The notes under the pieces were generated by a model. It made no database searches and was not told the origin of the DNA. It worked only from the letters and a program-made list of their open reading frames with translations. Below are positions 27,808 to 35,841 of a stretch of DNA of 64,000 nt, piece after piece. The first letter of the stretch is position 1. The number at the start of each line of letters is the position of its first letter. Made by a program: the position numbers and the translations under genes. Origin of the DNA: JBNJFY01 sp051747265 (GTDB lineage Bacteria; Bacteroidota; Rhodothermia; Balneolales; Balneolaceae). The DNA lies in the NCBI GenBank assembly GCA_051747265.1, contig JBNJFY010000007.1:124001-188000 (forward strand), in the 5' to 3' direction.

Positions 27808-29172
27808 TCCGATGATTTTCAAACCCAGGAGGAGCATCAATAGGTAAGCCAGCATGGCTAAGCTCACGTACCAATAACCGATGATCAGGTCGTCGAAGAA
27901 GTTGACCGGGGCATTGATGAGCACCAGAAGAGGGAATCCCACCAATAAGGCGATCCCACTACCATAAACCAGATCGATACCTGTTTTGGTTTTGAATTTT
28001 GGATCGAGCACGCGAAGCAAAACAAGAGCAGATTGAATGGTTCCGGTAGTGTCGCTATAGATACTAATGAAACGCTCGAATTTGTACGTATCGAAGTAGT
28101 GGTAACTGGCCCATTTGGTGAATAGATAAGTAGCAACAGCGGCCACCAGGCAGCTGAGAACGATGGGTACGGCATAGTAGACCACCACGGCAGCACTGAT
28201 GGCAGTGATGGATGCGGCAATCATGAAATCCACAAACAAATTGGCGTTTCGGGTCATCAAATTGTCATCTATCAGATAACCCAGTCCGATATAGTCGATC
28301 ATATTGCGCGTAAAAATACCTACGATAGTAGCGATGATGAAATGAAAAGACCACAAGGTATTCACTTCGGATCCGGCTCCCACCGAGATGAGCAGATGCT
28401 CCAGCAAGACCATTAATCCAAAGGTAAATGCGTAGACCAATCCCACCAGGGAGATATGAAAGGTAAATGGTTCAATGGCTTCAGTTGCCGTGGTAATAGA
28501 ACCGGCCGAGGGACGATTGCTGGGATCCAATATTCCCCGTTTTAATTCGGGTCCCAGATCCAAATCGCCTTTGATCAAACTGGTTCGCCCTTTTTTGATC
28601 GCATTGCGCAAGATGATGATACCGGAGATATAGGCAATAAGTAATCCCACGGCGGCGATGGTTAAACCGGTGACTCCACCATCTAAAAATCCTGCTGACT
28701 CCCAGCCATGCGCGATAGCGTAGGAGATCCCCGGTCCCATTCCAAAAGCCAATGGCATGAGCATTCCAAAGCCGGGAAACAGATCTGGGAAAATGGTATA
28801 GATGAGTCCAAACGTAATGGCCATGCCCAGAAGGGCTTGAATCAGGTAGATGGTGACCAACATAATTCCGGTTAAGGCTGGAGCCCGGCCCATTTTCTTT
28901 TTGCCTTCACTCAAGGTGACCGCAATAAAGGTGAGTGCCAAGAGGTGATAGACGTAGGCTCCCATTCGGCTGGTAACGTCATCAAAGTAAGAGAAACCTA
29001 GTGAGGCGATCGCCAACCCCAAAAAACCAGCAATGATATTATTGGGAACCAGATAGTTTTGAATAAAGGGCACATAACGGCGAATAAAGGTGCTGATCAC
29101 AAATAGTACACTGATCAGCGTAAAATCCATCAAAAATGTGCCGATTGAAATATTCAGATTCCAAACATCCAT
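27787..29172 (-). CDS. Sodium/glutamate symporter family protein (GltS-like)
   Basis: 461 residues with ten or more membrane helices in two inverted halves. LVPNNIIAGFLGL in helix 2 and AFGMGPGISYAIAHGWES after the central helices match the GltS family re-entrant regions. It likely imports glutamate with Na+. The last codons (SSGQ-stop) are written in repeat sequence. The N-terminus MDVWNLNISIGTFLMDF is short and plausible. Substrate is inferred from family only. Confidence 0.88.
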   Translation of the reverse strand: MDVWNLNISIGTFLMDFTLISVLFVISTFIRRYVPFIQNYLVPNNIIAGFLGLAIASLGFSYFDDVTSRMGAYVYHLLALTFIAVTLSEGKKKMGRAPALTGIMLVTIYLIQALLGMAITFGLIYTIFPDLFPGFGMLMPLAFGMGPGISYAIAHGWESAGFLDGGVTGLTIAAVGLLIAYISGIIILRNAIKKGRTSLIKGDLDLGPELKRGILDPSNRPSAGSITTATEAIEPFTFHISLVGLVYAFTFGLMVLLEHLLISVGAGSEVNTLWSFHFIIATIVGIFTRNMIDYIGLGYLIDDNLMTRNANLFVDFMIAASITAISAAVVVYYAVPIVLSCLVAAVATYLFTKWASYHYFDTYKFERFISIYSDTTGTIQSALVLLRVLDPKFKTKTGIDLVYGSGIALLVGFPLLVLINAPVNFFDDLIIGYWYVSLAMLAYLLMLLLGLKIIGRQSSGQ

Positions 29173-29367
29173 AGACCACCATTATTAAGTATTGTTGGCA
29201 ATGCAGGTGGAATAGATACAATTTTTAGGGCAGATATTGAAGTCGTTTCATTTATTCTGAAGCGTCTCATAAAAGCGGGAAAGTGCCTTTGCTGTAAAAT
29301 TTTGTTTATCAGTTAAAAATATTTAACATTTCTCGCGCAAATTAATCCAAAGAGAGATAAAAGTCGG

Positions 29368-31794
29368 ATGCGTAAACAGTTAGGCTTGGTGGCACTTATG
29401 CTACTGGTATTGGGATGTCAGTACCTATTTGCACAAGATCAAGAATGTACGGTTACGGGGTATGTTAACGAGGCTATTAACGGCGAGCAATTGGCCGGTG
29501 CACATGTGTATACCTCCGATTTATCATATGGAGTAACCACCAATACGTATGGATTTTTCAGTCTGACCCTTCCTTGCAGCTCAGAAGAATCGAACGTAGT
29601 ACTCATAGCTTCATTTGTGGGATTTGAGCAACAACAGTTAGAACTTACCCTGCCGGTCGATGAGTTAATCACTGTTAAACTAAAGCCCGCTCTGAAATTT
29701 CAAGAAGTGGAAGTGATGGGGAACCGATTGGAACGAGTTGATCGCAGCACCCAAATGAGTGTGACATCTATATCCAATCAGCGAATTACCAATACGCCTA
29801 CCTTGCTGGGTGAAACCGATGTTTTGAAAACGCTGCAATTGTTACCTGGCGTCCAAGGAGGGATGGAAGGAACCAGCGGTATGCATGTGAGAGGTGGAAG
29901 TCCTGATCAGAATCTGATTTTACTGGATGGAGTACCGGTGTATAATGCCTATCACTTATTTGGACTGTTTTCTATTTTCAACTCCGATGCGGTGAATCGG
30001 GTGCAATTAAGTAAAGGTGGTTTTCCCGCTCGATATGGAGGACGCTTGTCCTCGGTGGTAGAAGTGGATATGAAAGAAGGGAATATGCAAGACTATGAGG
30101 GCAAGGCCAGCATTGGACTTATTGCTTCCCGATTTACCATAGAAGGCCCTATCATCAAGGATAAAGCCTCCTTCATATTCTCAGCTCGTCGCACCTATTT
30201 GGATCTGTTGGCGCGACCATTTATCAAGTCTCAGAATACAGATGATTATGAGACCAAGGCTGGCTATTACTTTGTAGATCTTACCGGTAAACTAAATTAC
30301 AAGATCAATAAGTATAATAGGATCTATCTAAGTGGATACTTGGGACGTGATAAATTCTATTTCCATCAAACTGATAATTATGCCGAAGAAGTGATAATGG
30401 ATAATTACCGATATGGTATGGATCTCGGATGGGGGAATTATACCAGTACTTTTCGATGGAATTCAATCCTCTCAGAAAAGCTGTTCAGTAATGTAACCAT
30501 TGCCCACAGTAATTATCGTTTTGATATGGGGGCTTATGATCATCTAGAGTACCAGATATCTGATGATGATCCGATTGTGAAATCGAAAACAGAAGTCCAG
30601 TACTATTCCAATGTGAGTGAGTGGAGAGGGCGCTGGAATTTGGATTATTCACCGAATGCGAATCATTCTGCAAAGTTAGGCATAGAAGGAATTTCCAATA
30701 CTTTTCGCCCTGAAGTATTATCCTTGGATGCCAACAACACTAGAAGTATTGGTATCTCGGATACCACCTTGGGAAATGAGTATATTGCGTCTACCATAAC
30801 ATTGGGGAGTTGGATTGAGGATGATTGGGAGATTACTGATGATTTATCAGTGAATCTAGGTCTCAGGTATTCCATGTTGAAAACAGGAGATAAATTATTC
30901 CATGATCTGCAGCCACGGGTATCCGGCCGATATCAGTTTAGGGAATTTTGGGCAGTTAAAGCCTCTTATGCCCGTACCCAACAAAATGTACATTTGTTAA
31001 CCAGCAGTGCTTTTAGTTTACCCACGGATTTGTGGATGCCCTCCACCGAAAAAGTACCTCCCGAACAAGCCCGACAATTGGCTGCAGGGGTAGCAGGTGT
31101 AATCTTAGACCAACAGTATCAAGTAGAGATCGAAGGCTACTATAAATGGTATGACAATTTGATCGAATACCGTGAAGGGGTGCAATTCGCCAATGTAGCC
31201 ACCAACTGGGAACGCAAAGTGGAAACCGGCGGCGATGGTTGGGCATATGGTGTAGAGTTTTTGATACGCAAGCGGCAAGGACGTTTAACCGGTTGGTTGG
31301 GCTATTCCTTGTCATGGTCCGAGCGAAAATTTAAGGAAATAAACTTCGGGAATAGCTTCCCCTACCAATACGATCGGCGCCATAATATTAAATTAACAGG
31401 CAGTTATCAGATAAATGATCATATCGACGCGACGGCAAGCTGGGTATTTCAAAGCGGATCACCCATTACGATGTCGTTAGCTTCGTATGATGCCATCAAT
31501 ACCGACGGTACTATTCCTGATGAGGAATCATATTGGTATGGGGAAATGAGAGTCGATTATTATGGCGAACGAAATTCTGTGCGGATGCCTGCCTACCATC
31601 GTCTGGATCTGGGAATCAATTTTCATAAAGAAAAGAAGAGAGGGACTAGAACCTGGACTTTAGGCGTTCGTAATGCCTATAACCAGCACAATCCATTTTT
31701 CATGTATACCGATCGCTACGAATCTAAGCCCGTGGTTAAACAGGTAAGCATTTTACCCATTCTTCCCATGGCAACCTATAAATTCGATTTTTAA
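29368..31794 (+). CDS. TonB-dependent receptor with carboxypeptidase-regulatory-like domain
   Basis: 808 residues. Signal peptide ends at LFAQ. Residues 28-112 form a CarboxypepD_reg-like domain. The plug (about 120-235) has GMHVRGGSPDQNLILLDG and FGLFSIFNSDAV. The rest is a 22-strand-type outer membrane barrel rich in Tyr and Trp, ending MATYKFDF with a terminal Phe. The sequence is of the FecA-like group paired with DUF4249 proteins in Bacteroidota; ligand unknown. The DUF4249 gene starts 1 nt after the stop, so they are translationally close. Confidence 0.92.
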   Translation: MRKQLGLVALMLLVLGCQYLFAQDQECTVTGYVNEAINGEQLAGAHVYTSDLSYGVTTNTYGFFSLTLPCSSEESNVVLIASFVGFEQQQLELTLPVDELITVKLKPALKFQEVEVMGNRLERVDRSTQMSVTSISNQRITNTPTLLGETDVLKTLQLLPGVQGGMEGTSGMHVRGGSPDQNLILLDGVPVYNAYHLFGLFSIFNSDAVNRVQLSKGGFPARYGGRLSSVVEVDMKEGNMQDYEGKASIGLIASRFTIEGPIIKDKASFIFSARRTYLDLLARPFIKSQNTDDYETKAGYYFVDLTGKLNYKINKYNRIYLSGYLGRDKFYFHQTDNYAEEVIMDNYRYGMDLGWGNYTSTFRWNSILSEKLFSNVTIAHSNYRFDMGAYDHLEYQISDDDPIVKSKTEVQYYSNVSEWRGRWNLDYSPNANHSAKLGIEGISNTFRPEVLSLDANNTRSIGISDTTLGNEYIASTITLGSWIEDDWEITDDLSVNLGLRYSMLKTGDKLFHDLQPRVSGRYQFREFWAVKASYARTQQNVHLLTSSAFSLPTDLWMPSTEKVPPEQARQLAAGVAGVILDQQYQVEIEGYYKWYDNLIEYREGVQFANVATNWERKVETGGDGWAYGVEFLIRKRQGRLTGWLGYSLSWSERKFKEINFGNSFPYQYDRRHNIKLTGSYQINDHIDATASWVFQSGSPITMSLASYDAINTDGTIPDEESYWYGEMRVDYYGERNSVRMPAYHRLDLGINFHKEKKRGTRTWTLGVRNAYNQHNPFFMYTDRYESKPVVKQVSILPILPMATYKFDF

Positions 31795-31795
31795 T

Positions 31796-32809
31796 ATGAA
31801 GGTCATCAAGAAACCACATCTATTACTGTTTTTGTTTATAGTCGGATGCCAAACTGTTGTAGATGCTGATTTGCCAGAGCAAAAAGCCCGGATGGTAGCC
31901 AGCAGTTTTTTGGCACCGGATTCCACCATCTGGGTCAAACTTGAGAATTCAAAACCTGCGTTATCCACTCGAGAAAGGACCGTAATACCAGATGCCCAGC
32001 TAAGTCTGGTGGATGAACAGGGTACAGGACATGCATTACAATACACTGTTCGAAAGGATACCCATCGCAATGGGTATCTAACTACCCAATCGTTTTATAC
32101 CACCGATGATTTAGCCATACAGCCAAATACCCAATATAAATTGCGTGGTGAACATGACTCATACCCGTCGATACGAAGTGAAATTACTATTCCTACGGAT
32201 GATTTTGATCAATCAGTAAAGTTGCTGGATCACCGTCGTAAAGAAACGGAATATGGTAATCGTTATATGGAGTTAGATTTAGAACTGGAAATAAAGGATC
32301 CTGAATCTGAACAAAATTACTATGCGATTTACTTGAATCAGCGAAGTAATACAGTTTATTCTTATTCAGATACCACCATTTTTGATACCAGAGATGATAA
32401 TATGGGGTTTGAGACCGCAGATCCGGCCGTTTATCAGGAGTATTATGAATTGAGTAATGTTATGGATAATAATGGCCACCTATTTTTTGGGGAACCGATG
32501 TATATTTCCGATGAACAGTTTAATGGTGAAGACAAAGCATTTATCTTGACGACTGAATTGGATATACCCACACGCTCATTTGTGAAAATCATCGACTTTT
32601 CCATCGATATCCATGTGATGAAAGTAACCAAAGGAATGTATTTGTATGCTAAATCCGTGCGTAAAGCTCAATATAACGACGAAATGATTCCTATTGGTGA
32701 GCCAGCCCGTGTTTATAATAATATTGAGAATGGATTTGGAATCTTTGGTGGATATACAGCTCTGATGGATTCGTTGGTGTTGATCGATAACTATAAATGG
32801 GAACTTTAG
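31796..32809 (+). CDS. DUF4249 lipoprotein, partner of the TonB receptor
   Basis: 337 residues. Lipoprotein signal FLFIVGCQT. The body is a DUF4249 protein with an N-terminal Ig-like part (IPDAQLSLVDEQGTGHALQY) and a C-terminal part ending IFGGYTALMDSLVLI. DUF4249 lipoproteins accompany TonB receptors and are thought to be surface-exposed substrate-handling partners. It is followed by a hairpin terminator and then a minus-strand riboswitch-like array. Confidence 0.88.
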   Translation: MKVIKKPHLLLFLFIVGCQTVVDADLPEQKARMVASSFLAPDSTIWVKLENSKPALSTRERTVIPDAQLSLVDEQGTGHALQYTVRKDTHRNGYLTTQSFYTTDDLAIQPNTQYKLRGEHDSYPSIRSEITIPTDDFDQSVKLLDHRRKETEYGNRYMELDLELEIKDPESEQNYYAIYLNQRSNTVYSYSDTTIFDTRDDNMGFETADPAVYQEYYELSNVMDNNGHLFFGEPMYISDEQFNGEDKAFILTTELDIPTRSFVKIIDFSIDIHVMKVTKGMYLYAKSVRKAQYNDEMIPIGEPARVYNNIENGFGIFGGYTALMDSLVLIDNYKWEL

Positions 32810-32820
32810 AGATGAACATA

Positions 32821-32855
32821 TAAAAAAGCCTGAACCCCCAAACGGGTTCAGGCTT
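32821..32855 (-). terminator. Hairpin terminator with its T-run on the minus strand
   Basis: AAGCCTGAACCC (32826-32837) pairs perfectly with GGGTTCAGGCTT (32844-32855). On the minus strand six T follow, making it a strong terminator for leftward transcription coming out of the TPP-like array. On the plus strand the tail ATTATCC is weaker, but the hairpin may still end the DUF4249 mRNA. Confidence 0.85.
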
Positions 32856-32884
32856 ATTATCCATAACCACATTAATTTAAAAAC

Positions 32885-32978
32885 GAGGCCGCCGGTTTCC
32901 CCACTCTGGTTTCACCCAGTCAGGTTCAAAAGAAAGTACACTCATCGATGTGAGTCATCCTTCTCAACCTTTGGCCTC
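32885..32978 (-). promoter_or_regulatory. TPP riboswitch-like aptamer, array copy 4 (most diverged)
   Basis: Closing stem GAGGCC/GGCCTC. A P3-like stem ACTCA/TGAGT, a 3' half GAACCTGACTGG and a P5-like CTGG/CCAG are preserved. The CTGAGA of the pyrimidine-sensing junction is lost, so ligand binding is unlikely. It is last in minus-strand order, 30 nt before the terminator. Confidence 0.55.
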
Positions 32979-32999
32979 TAAATGGTAATACAAATAAAA

Positions 33000-33095
33000 G
33001 AGATCTGAGATTTCTTACGCCGGTATAAACCGGATCAAGTTCGAAGGTAAATTCTCAGTCTAATCCTATCGGAAAGACACCCTTACTCAGATCTC
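33000..33095 (-). promoter_or_regulatory. TPP riboswitch-like aptamer, array copy 3
   Basis: A perfect 10-bp closing stem (GAGATCTGAG with its inverse). Reading the minus strand: GGGTG, P3 GTCT/AGAC, CTGAGA (plus 33053-33058), GAACTTGATCCGG, then P5 CCGG/CCGG and GCGTAAG. These are the ordered conserved elements of the THI box. The P5 loop is TTTATA where the canonical one is ATAATG. Confidence 0.85.
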
Positions 33096-33118
33096 ATATC
33101 CTCATCAGAAATAATAGC

Positions 33119-33220
33119 GAGGCCATTGGTTTCCTTAGTCCGTCATTAACGGATCAAGTGCAAAAGGTATGATCTCAGTTTAATCTCCAATCAGATTAAA
33201 CACCCTCAACCATTGGCCTC
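33119..33220 (-). promoter_or_regulatory. TPP riboswitch-like aptamer, array copy 2
   Basis: A perfect 13-bp closing stem (GAGGCCAATGGTT with its inverse on the minus strand). P3 is GTTTAATCT/AGATTAAAC, different in sequence from copies 1 and 3 but still fully paired. CTGAGA is kept (plus 33173-33178). The 3' half is ACTTGATCCGTTAATGACGG with P5 CCGT/ACGG, again compensatory. Confidence 0.78.
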
Positions 33221-33233
33221 ATGTGAAATAAGC

Positions 33234-33331
33234 GAGGCCGCTGGATTCCTTACGCCGGTATAAACCGGATCAAGTTCTGAGGTCTTTTCTCAGTCTGATC
33301 CTCTCGGACAGACACCCTCACCTTTGGCCTC
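33234..33331 (-). promoter_or_regulatory. TPP riboswitch-like aptamer, array copy 1 (first transcribed)
   Basis: Closing stem GAGGCC/GGCCTC. GAGGGTG, P3 GTCTG/CAGAC with an inner CC/GG, CTGAGA (plus 33288-33293), ACCTC pairing with GAGGG as P2, then GAACTTGATCCGG and ACCGGCGTAAGGAA. It is the best match to the THI element in the array. No thiamine gene is downstream. Confidence 0.85.
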
Positions 33332-33357
33332 AAGTGCATCACAAATATTAATAACCG

Positions 33358-33466
33358 GAGCACTATTTTTATAAATCCTCTGTTGGAAGGAGTACATAAA
33401 ACAGATCAGCGGATATTTTTCTGATCAATTTTTTCCAACGCCGTAGCGTCTTCTAAAACAGTGCTC
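33358..33466. other. Long nested hairpin upstream of the aptamer array
   Basis: Three coaxial stems: GAGCACTATTTT with AAAACAGTGCTC (one mismatch), GTTGGAA with TTCCAAC, and GATCAG with CTGATC around a T-rich loop. On the minus strand it overlaps the end of a 52-codon open frame (33406-33564) with a protein-like composition (PAKPYTVSRNIDVLLEQ) but no ATG, GTG or TTG start. It may be a structured RNA, a terminator-like element, or a remnant of a gene end. Confidence 0.55.
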
Positions 33467-33630
33467 TTTTGTTCTAACAGTACGTCAATGTTTCTACTTA
33501 CAGTATACGGCTTGGCTGGATGGCCGTCTATAGGGAAGTTTGCTAAACAGGGATAGTAAATTTCCTAACATAAATATTACTACAGGGTTAAAGTATTATT
33601 TAGGAGGATCCCATGGTGTGTTTTAATAAG

Positions 33631-33654
33631 ATTACTGAGCTCCGATTGGTAATG
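33631..33654. repeat. GAGCTCCGATYGGTAATG repeat, copy 1
   Basis: ATTACTGAGCTCCGATTGGT followed by AATG, an imperfect palindrome (ATTAC/GTAAT). A related sequence lies at 34109-34133. Both are associated with a nearby GAGGATCCCAT block (33604 and 34204). Confidence 0.5.
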
Positions 33655-33824
33655 TGAGATGGGAGCTACCGTTCCTCGTAGCTGGATAAGAGTTGATTTC
33701 CAAATTGATAAATCGATCTCACTTTCGCCGGAGGTTAAAACCTCTCGGCTCGTCCAACCTATCCCCTCTGGGGAATAGTTGGTGGTCAGTCTTACGTAGG
33801 AAGCTGAGCATAACTTACCTAGAG

Positions 33825-33951
33825 AGGGCTTTGCAAAACTACCTGTCATTGCGAACGTAGTGCGGCAACCTCCTGATTAGATTGTGTAAACGGTGATTAT
33901 TACTACATCCTGGCATGACCGAATAAATTTCGGAAGGTTTTGCAAAGTCCT
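33825..33951 (+). mobile_element. 127-bp MITE-like element, copy 5
   Basis: Standard 127-bp length with ends AGGGCTTTGCAAAAC and GTTTTGCAAAGTCCT (one mismatch). The interior is nearly identical to copy 4. TAGA occurs on both sides close to the ends. Confidence 0.86.
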
Positions 33952-34058
33952 CATAGAATTTATTTTTCAGGCCTACAAAATCCTCGGTAGTCTGAAGGAT
34001 CTCTGAGATCCCCAACCTTATGTAAGCAGGTAGGGTCCATACAAGTATACCATTGTGT

Positions 34059-34095
34059 GAGCAGGGGTCGGCTGAGAATCAGCTGGCCCCTGCTC
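34059..34095. repeat. Strong hairpin GAGCAGGGG...CCCCTGCTC
   Basis: GAGCAGGGGTCGGCTG pairs with CAGCTGGCCCCTGCTC over a 5-nt loop. No T-run follows, so it is not a typical terminator. Confidence 0.65.
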
Positions 34096-34108
34096 ATACG
34101 TTATCTCT

Positions 34109-34133
34109 CATTGCCGAGCTCCGATCGGTAATG
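34109..34133. repeat. GAGCTCCGATYGGTAATG repeat, copy 2
   Basis: CATTGCCGA and TCGGTAATG form a perfect 9-bp inverted repeat around GCTCCGA. It is a better palindrome than copy 1. Confidence 0.55.
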
Positions 34134-34303
34134 GCGCACCCGGAGCTCTGCTCCCGGTAAAGGGATTAACCCACACCAATCAACATAGAACCGGTAATAT
34201 TTAAGAGGATCCCATAGTTTTTTGGAGGGGCCGAAAGTCTTTTGGTTTTCCTGATATCGTCATATTTCCTGTCATAACAATAGATGCTAGGTTCTCCACA
34301 TAG

Positions 34304-34984
34304 CTACTCTTGATCCCTCTTTCTCTTTTTCTCTTGCTCCTTAAGTAGCTCAGCTTGGCGGGCAAGATCGAGAAAGCGAGTTACCTGGTTATCGTTTAGA
34401 TTGGAAAAGTGTTTATACACCTGAGATACGGCAAAATAATTATGTGGTACCGTCAGAATGACTACTTCATCAGCCTGACGTTGTAATTTGCTTTTTGCGG
34501 AAGCACTAGACACCGGAGCGGCCACCACAATTTTTTGAGGATGCTGTTTTTTGCAAAGTTTGATAGCAGCAAATACCGTCGCACCAGTAGCGATGCCGTC
34601 ATCTACTAAAATTATGGTTTTATCCCGCAAAGAGGGCAGAGGGTTACCGTGTCGATAGTGTTGAATACGCCGGTCGATTTCTGCTTTTTCTTGCTCAATT
34701 AAATCGCTCAATATATCAGGGGAGAGCAAAGATTGATAGTGGGGATCCAGATACAAACTTTCATCCTCCGCCAAGGCCCCTACAGCAGCTTCCGGTTGGT
34801 GGGGATGTCCCAGCTTGCGGACAATCAACACGGACATCGGGCAATCCATTTGATCAGCCACGATATACGCGGTTTCCACACCACCGCGAGCCAGCCCCAA
34901 GATCAGGGGATTAGAGTACGAGCGATTGGATAATTCAATGGCTAACTGCTTGGCGGCATCAGTCCGATCCTCGAACAGGGGCAT
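34304..34984 (-). CDS. Phosphoribosyltransferase-family protein
   Basis: 226 residues of the type I PRTase fold with the PRPP-binding loop IILVDDGIATGATV and an N-terminal LILGLARGGVETAYIVAD block. It matches the stand-alone predicted phosphoribosyltransferases often found near stress genes; the base substrate is unknown. The C-terminus is basic (KEQEKKRKRDQE). It is the last gene of a three-gene leftward operon with a small protein and a DksA-like regulator, 12-bp gap. Confidence 0.87.
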   Translation of the reverse strand: MPLFEDRTDAAKQLAIELSNRSYSNPLILGLARGGVETAYIVADQMDCPMSVLIVRKLGHPHQPEAAVGALAEDESLYLDPHYQSLLSPDILSDLIEQEKAEIDRRIQHYRHGNPLPSLRDKTIILVDDGIATGATVFAAIKLCKKQHPQKIVVAAPVSSASAKSKLQRQADEVVILTVPHNYFAVSQVYKHFSNLNDNQVTRFLDLARQAELLKEQEKKRKRDQE

Positions 34985-34996
34985 GTCAATCTCAGT

Positions 34997-35239
34997 TCAT
35001 GATTTTTGCTGCTCAAGAATCTCATCAATCTGATCAATGAGCTTTTTCAGAGCCTCTTCATCCGTTTCACCATGGGCGCTTATGGTGATTTGAGAATCGT
35101 TTTCCGCTTTAATGAGCAGACCATCCCATTTTCGTTTCTGTTGGGTGATCTTGAAACCTCGATATCCTTTGTCGCGCAGTACCTTAATGCGTTCGTTGAA
35201 AATAGCATCTCGATTATAGTCTTCTTCTCGGGCAGTCAT
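34997..35239 (-). CDS. Small protein of unknown function
   Basis: 80 residues from the ATG at 35239, chosen because GAGGATGATT precedes it; an ATG two codons earlier has no usable ribosome site. Acidic C-terminal helix (EEALKKLIDQIDEILEQQ). A beta-rich middle (GFKITQQKRKWDGLLIKA). No family recognised. Gap of 28 bp to the DksA-like gene and 12 bp to the phosphoribosyltransferase gene suggests co-transcription. Confidence 0.65.
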   Translation of the reverse strand: MTAREEDYNRDAIFNERIKVLRDKGYRGFKITQQKRKWDGLLIKAENDSQITISAHGETDEEALKKLIDQIDEILEQQKS

Positions 35240-35267
35240 AATCATCCTCAGTTAGGTTAACAATTGG

Positions 35268-35669
35268 TTACTCATCAGCCAAGCCTTTTTCTTTAGCTTC
35301 CATACTATATCGGGTATGAGGAACGGCATCCAACCGTGCTTTGGAAATAGGTTTGCCGGTAGCTTGACAAATGCCGTAGGTTCCATTTTCTATCCGTTCC
35401 AAGGCATCGTTGAGGGCGTTAATATATTTTTTGGTGCGTTCCAGCAATTGATAATTGAGTTCTTCCTCTTCAACATCGGACCCCACATCACCCATGTGAT
35501 GGGTCAGGGAGCTGTAGTCGGCGTCATCCAGATCGGTCAAATTGGATAAATTCTTGTCCAGCCGATCAACTTCTTCTAAGGCTTCATCGCGTTTTTTGTG
35601 CAATAGTTCTTTAAAGTAAGTCAGTGTATCATCATCAAATGGTGTTTTAACCTGGGTTGGATCTTTCAT
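35268..35669 (-). CDS. DksA/TraR-type protein without the four-cysteine zinc finger
   Basis: 133 residues. N-terminal coiled coil (KKRDEALEEVDRLDKNLSNL), then the DksA-type C-terminal block YGICQATGKPISKARLDAVPH. Only one of the four zinc-binding Cys remains; the others are Thr, Tyr and Met, as in Cys-poor DksA relatives. It likely binds the RNA polymerase secondary channel and modulates transcription with ppGpp. It is first gene of the operon with the phosphoribosyltransferase. Confidence 0.85.
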   Translation of the reverse strand: MKDPTQVKTPFDDDTLTYFKELLHKKRDEALEEVDRLDKNLSNLTDLDDADYSSLTHHMGDVGSDVEEEELNYQLLERTKKYINALNDALERIENGTYGICQATGKPISKARLDAVPHTRYSMEAKEKGLADE

Positions 35670-35841
35670 AACAGTAGGGTTTCTGGTTCAACTTTGGGGT
35701 TTATTAATATAACTACCCAAGATACGCGCCATGGGGTATCGTAGAGAGGCAGAAAGTCTTGTAATAAAAGTATGATTTTTGGCGGCTGTTATTTACCAAC
35801 AGAGAATAAGGGAAGGGTGACTTAGAAAGTAGGGTAATTAC

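Larger units (their letters stand above)
33340..34303. other. Gene-free structured region beside the aptamer array
   Basis: Nearly 1 kb without a credible gene. It holds the nested hairpin, two copies of a GAGCTCCGATYGGTAATG repeat, one 127-bp element and a strong hairpin at 34059-34095. A minus frame at 33580-33849 starts inside the mobile element and is considered spurious. Confidence 0.6.

Noticed and set aside
32880..33335. CRISPR-like spacing of four similar units
   Set aside because: Units are about 100 bp with covarying stems and short spacers; this is an RNA aptamer array and not repeat-spacer DNA.
33580..33849. Minus frame of 89 codons beginning MTGSFAKPS
   Set aside because: Starts in element copy 5 and runs through palindromic repeat DNA; no domain, no ribosome site.
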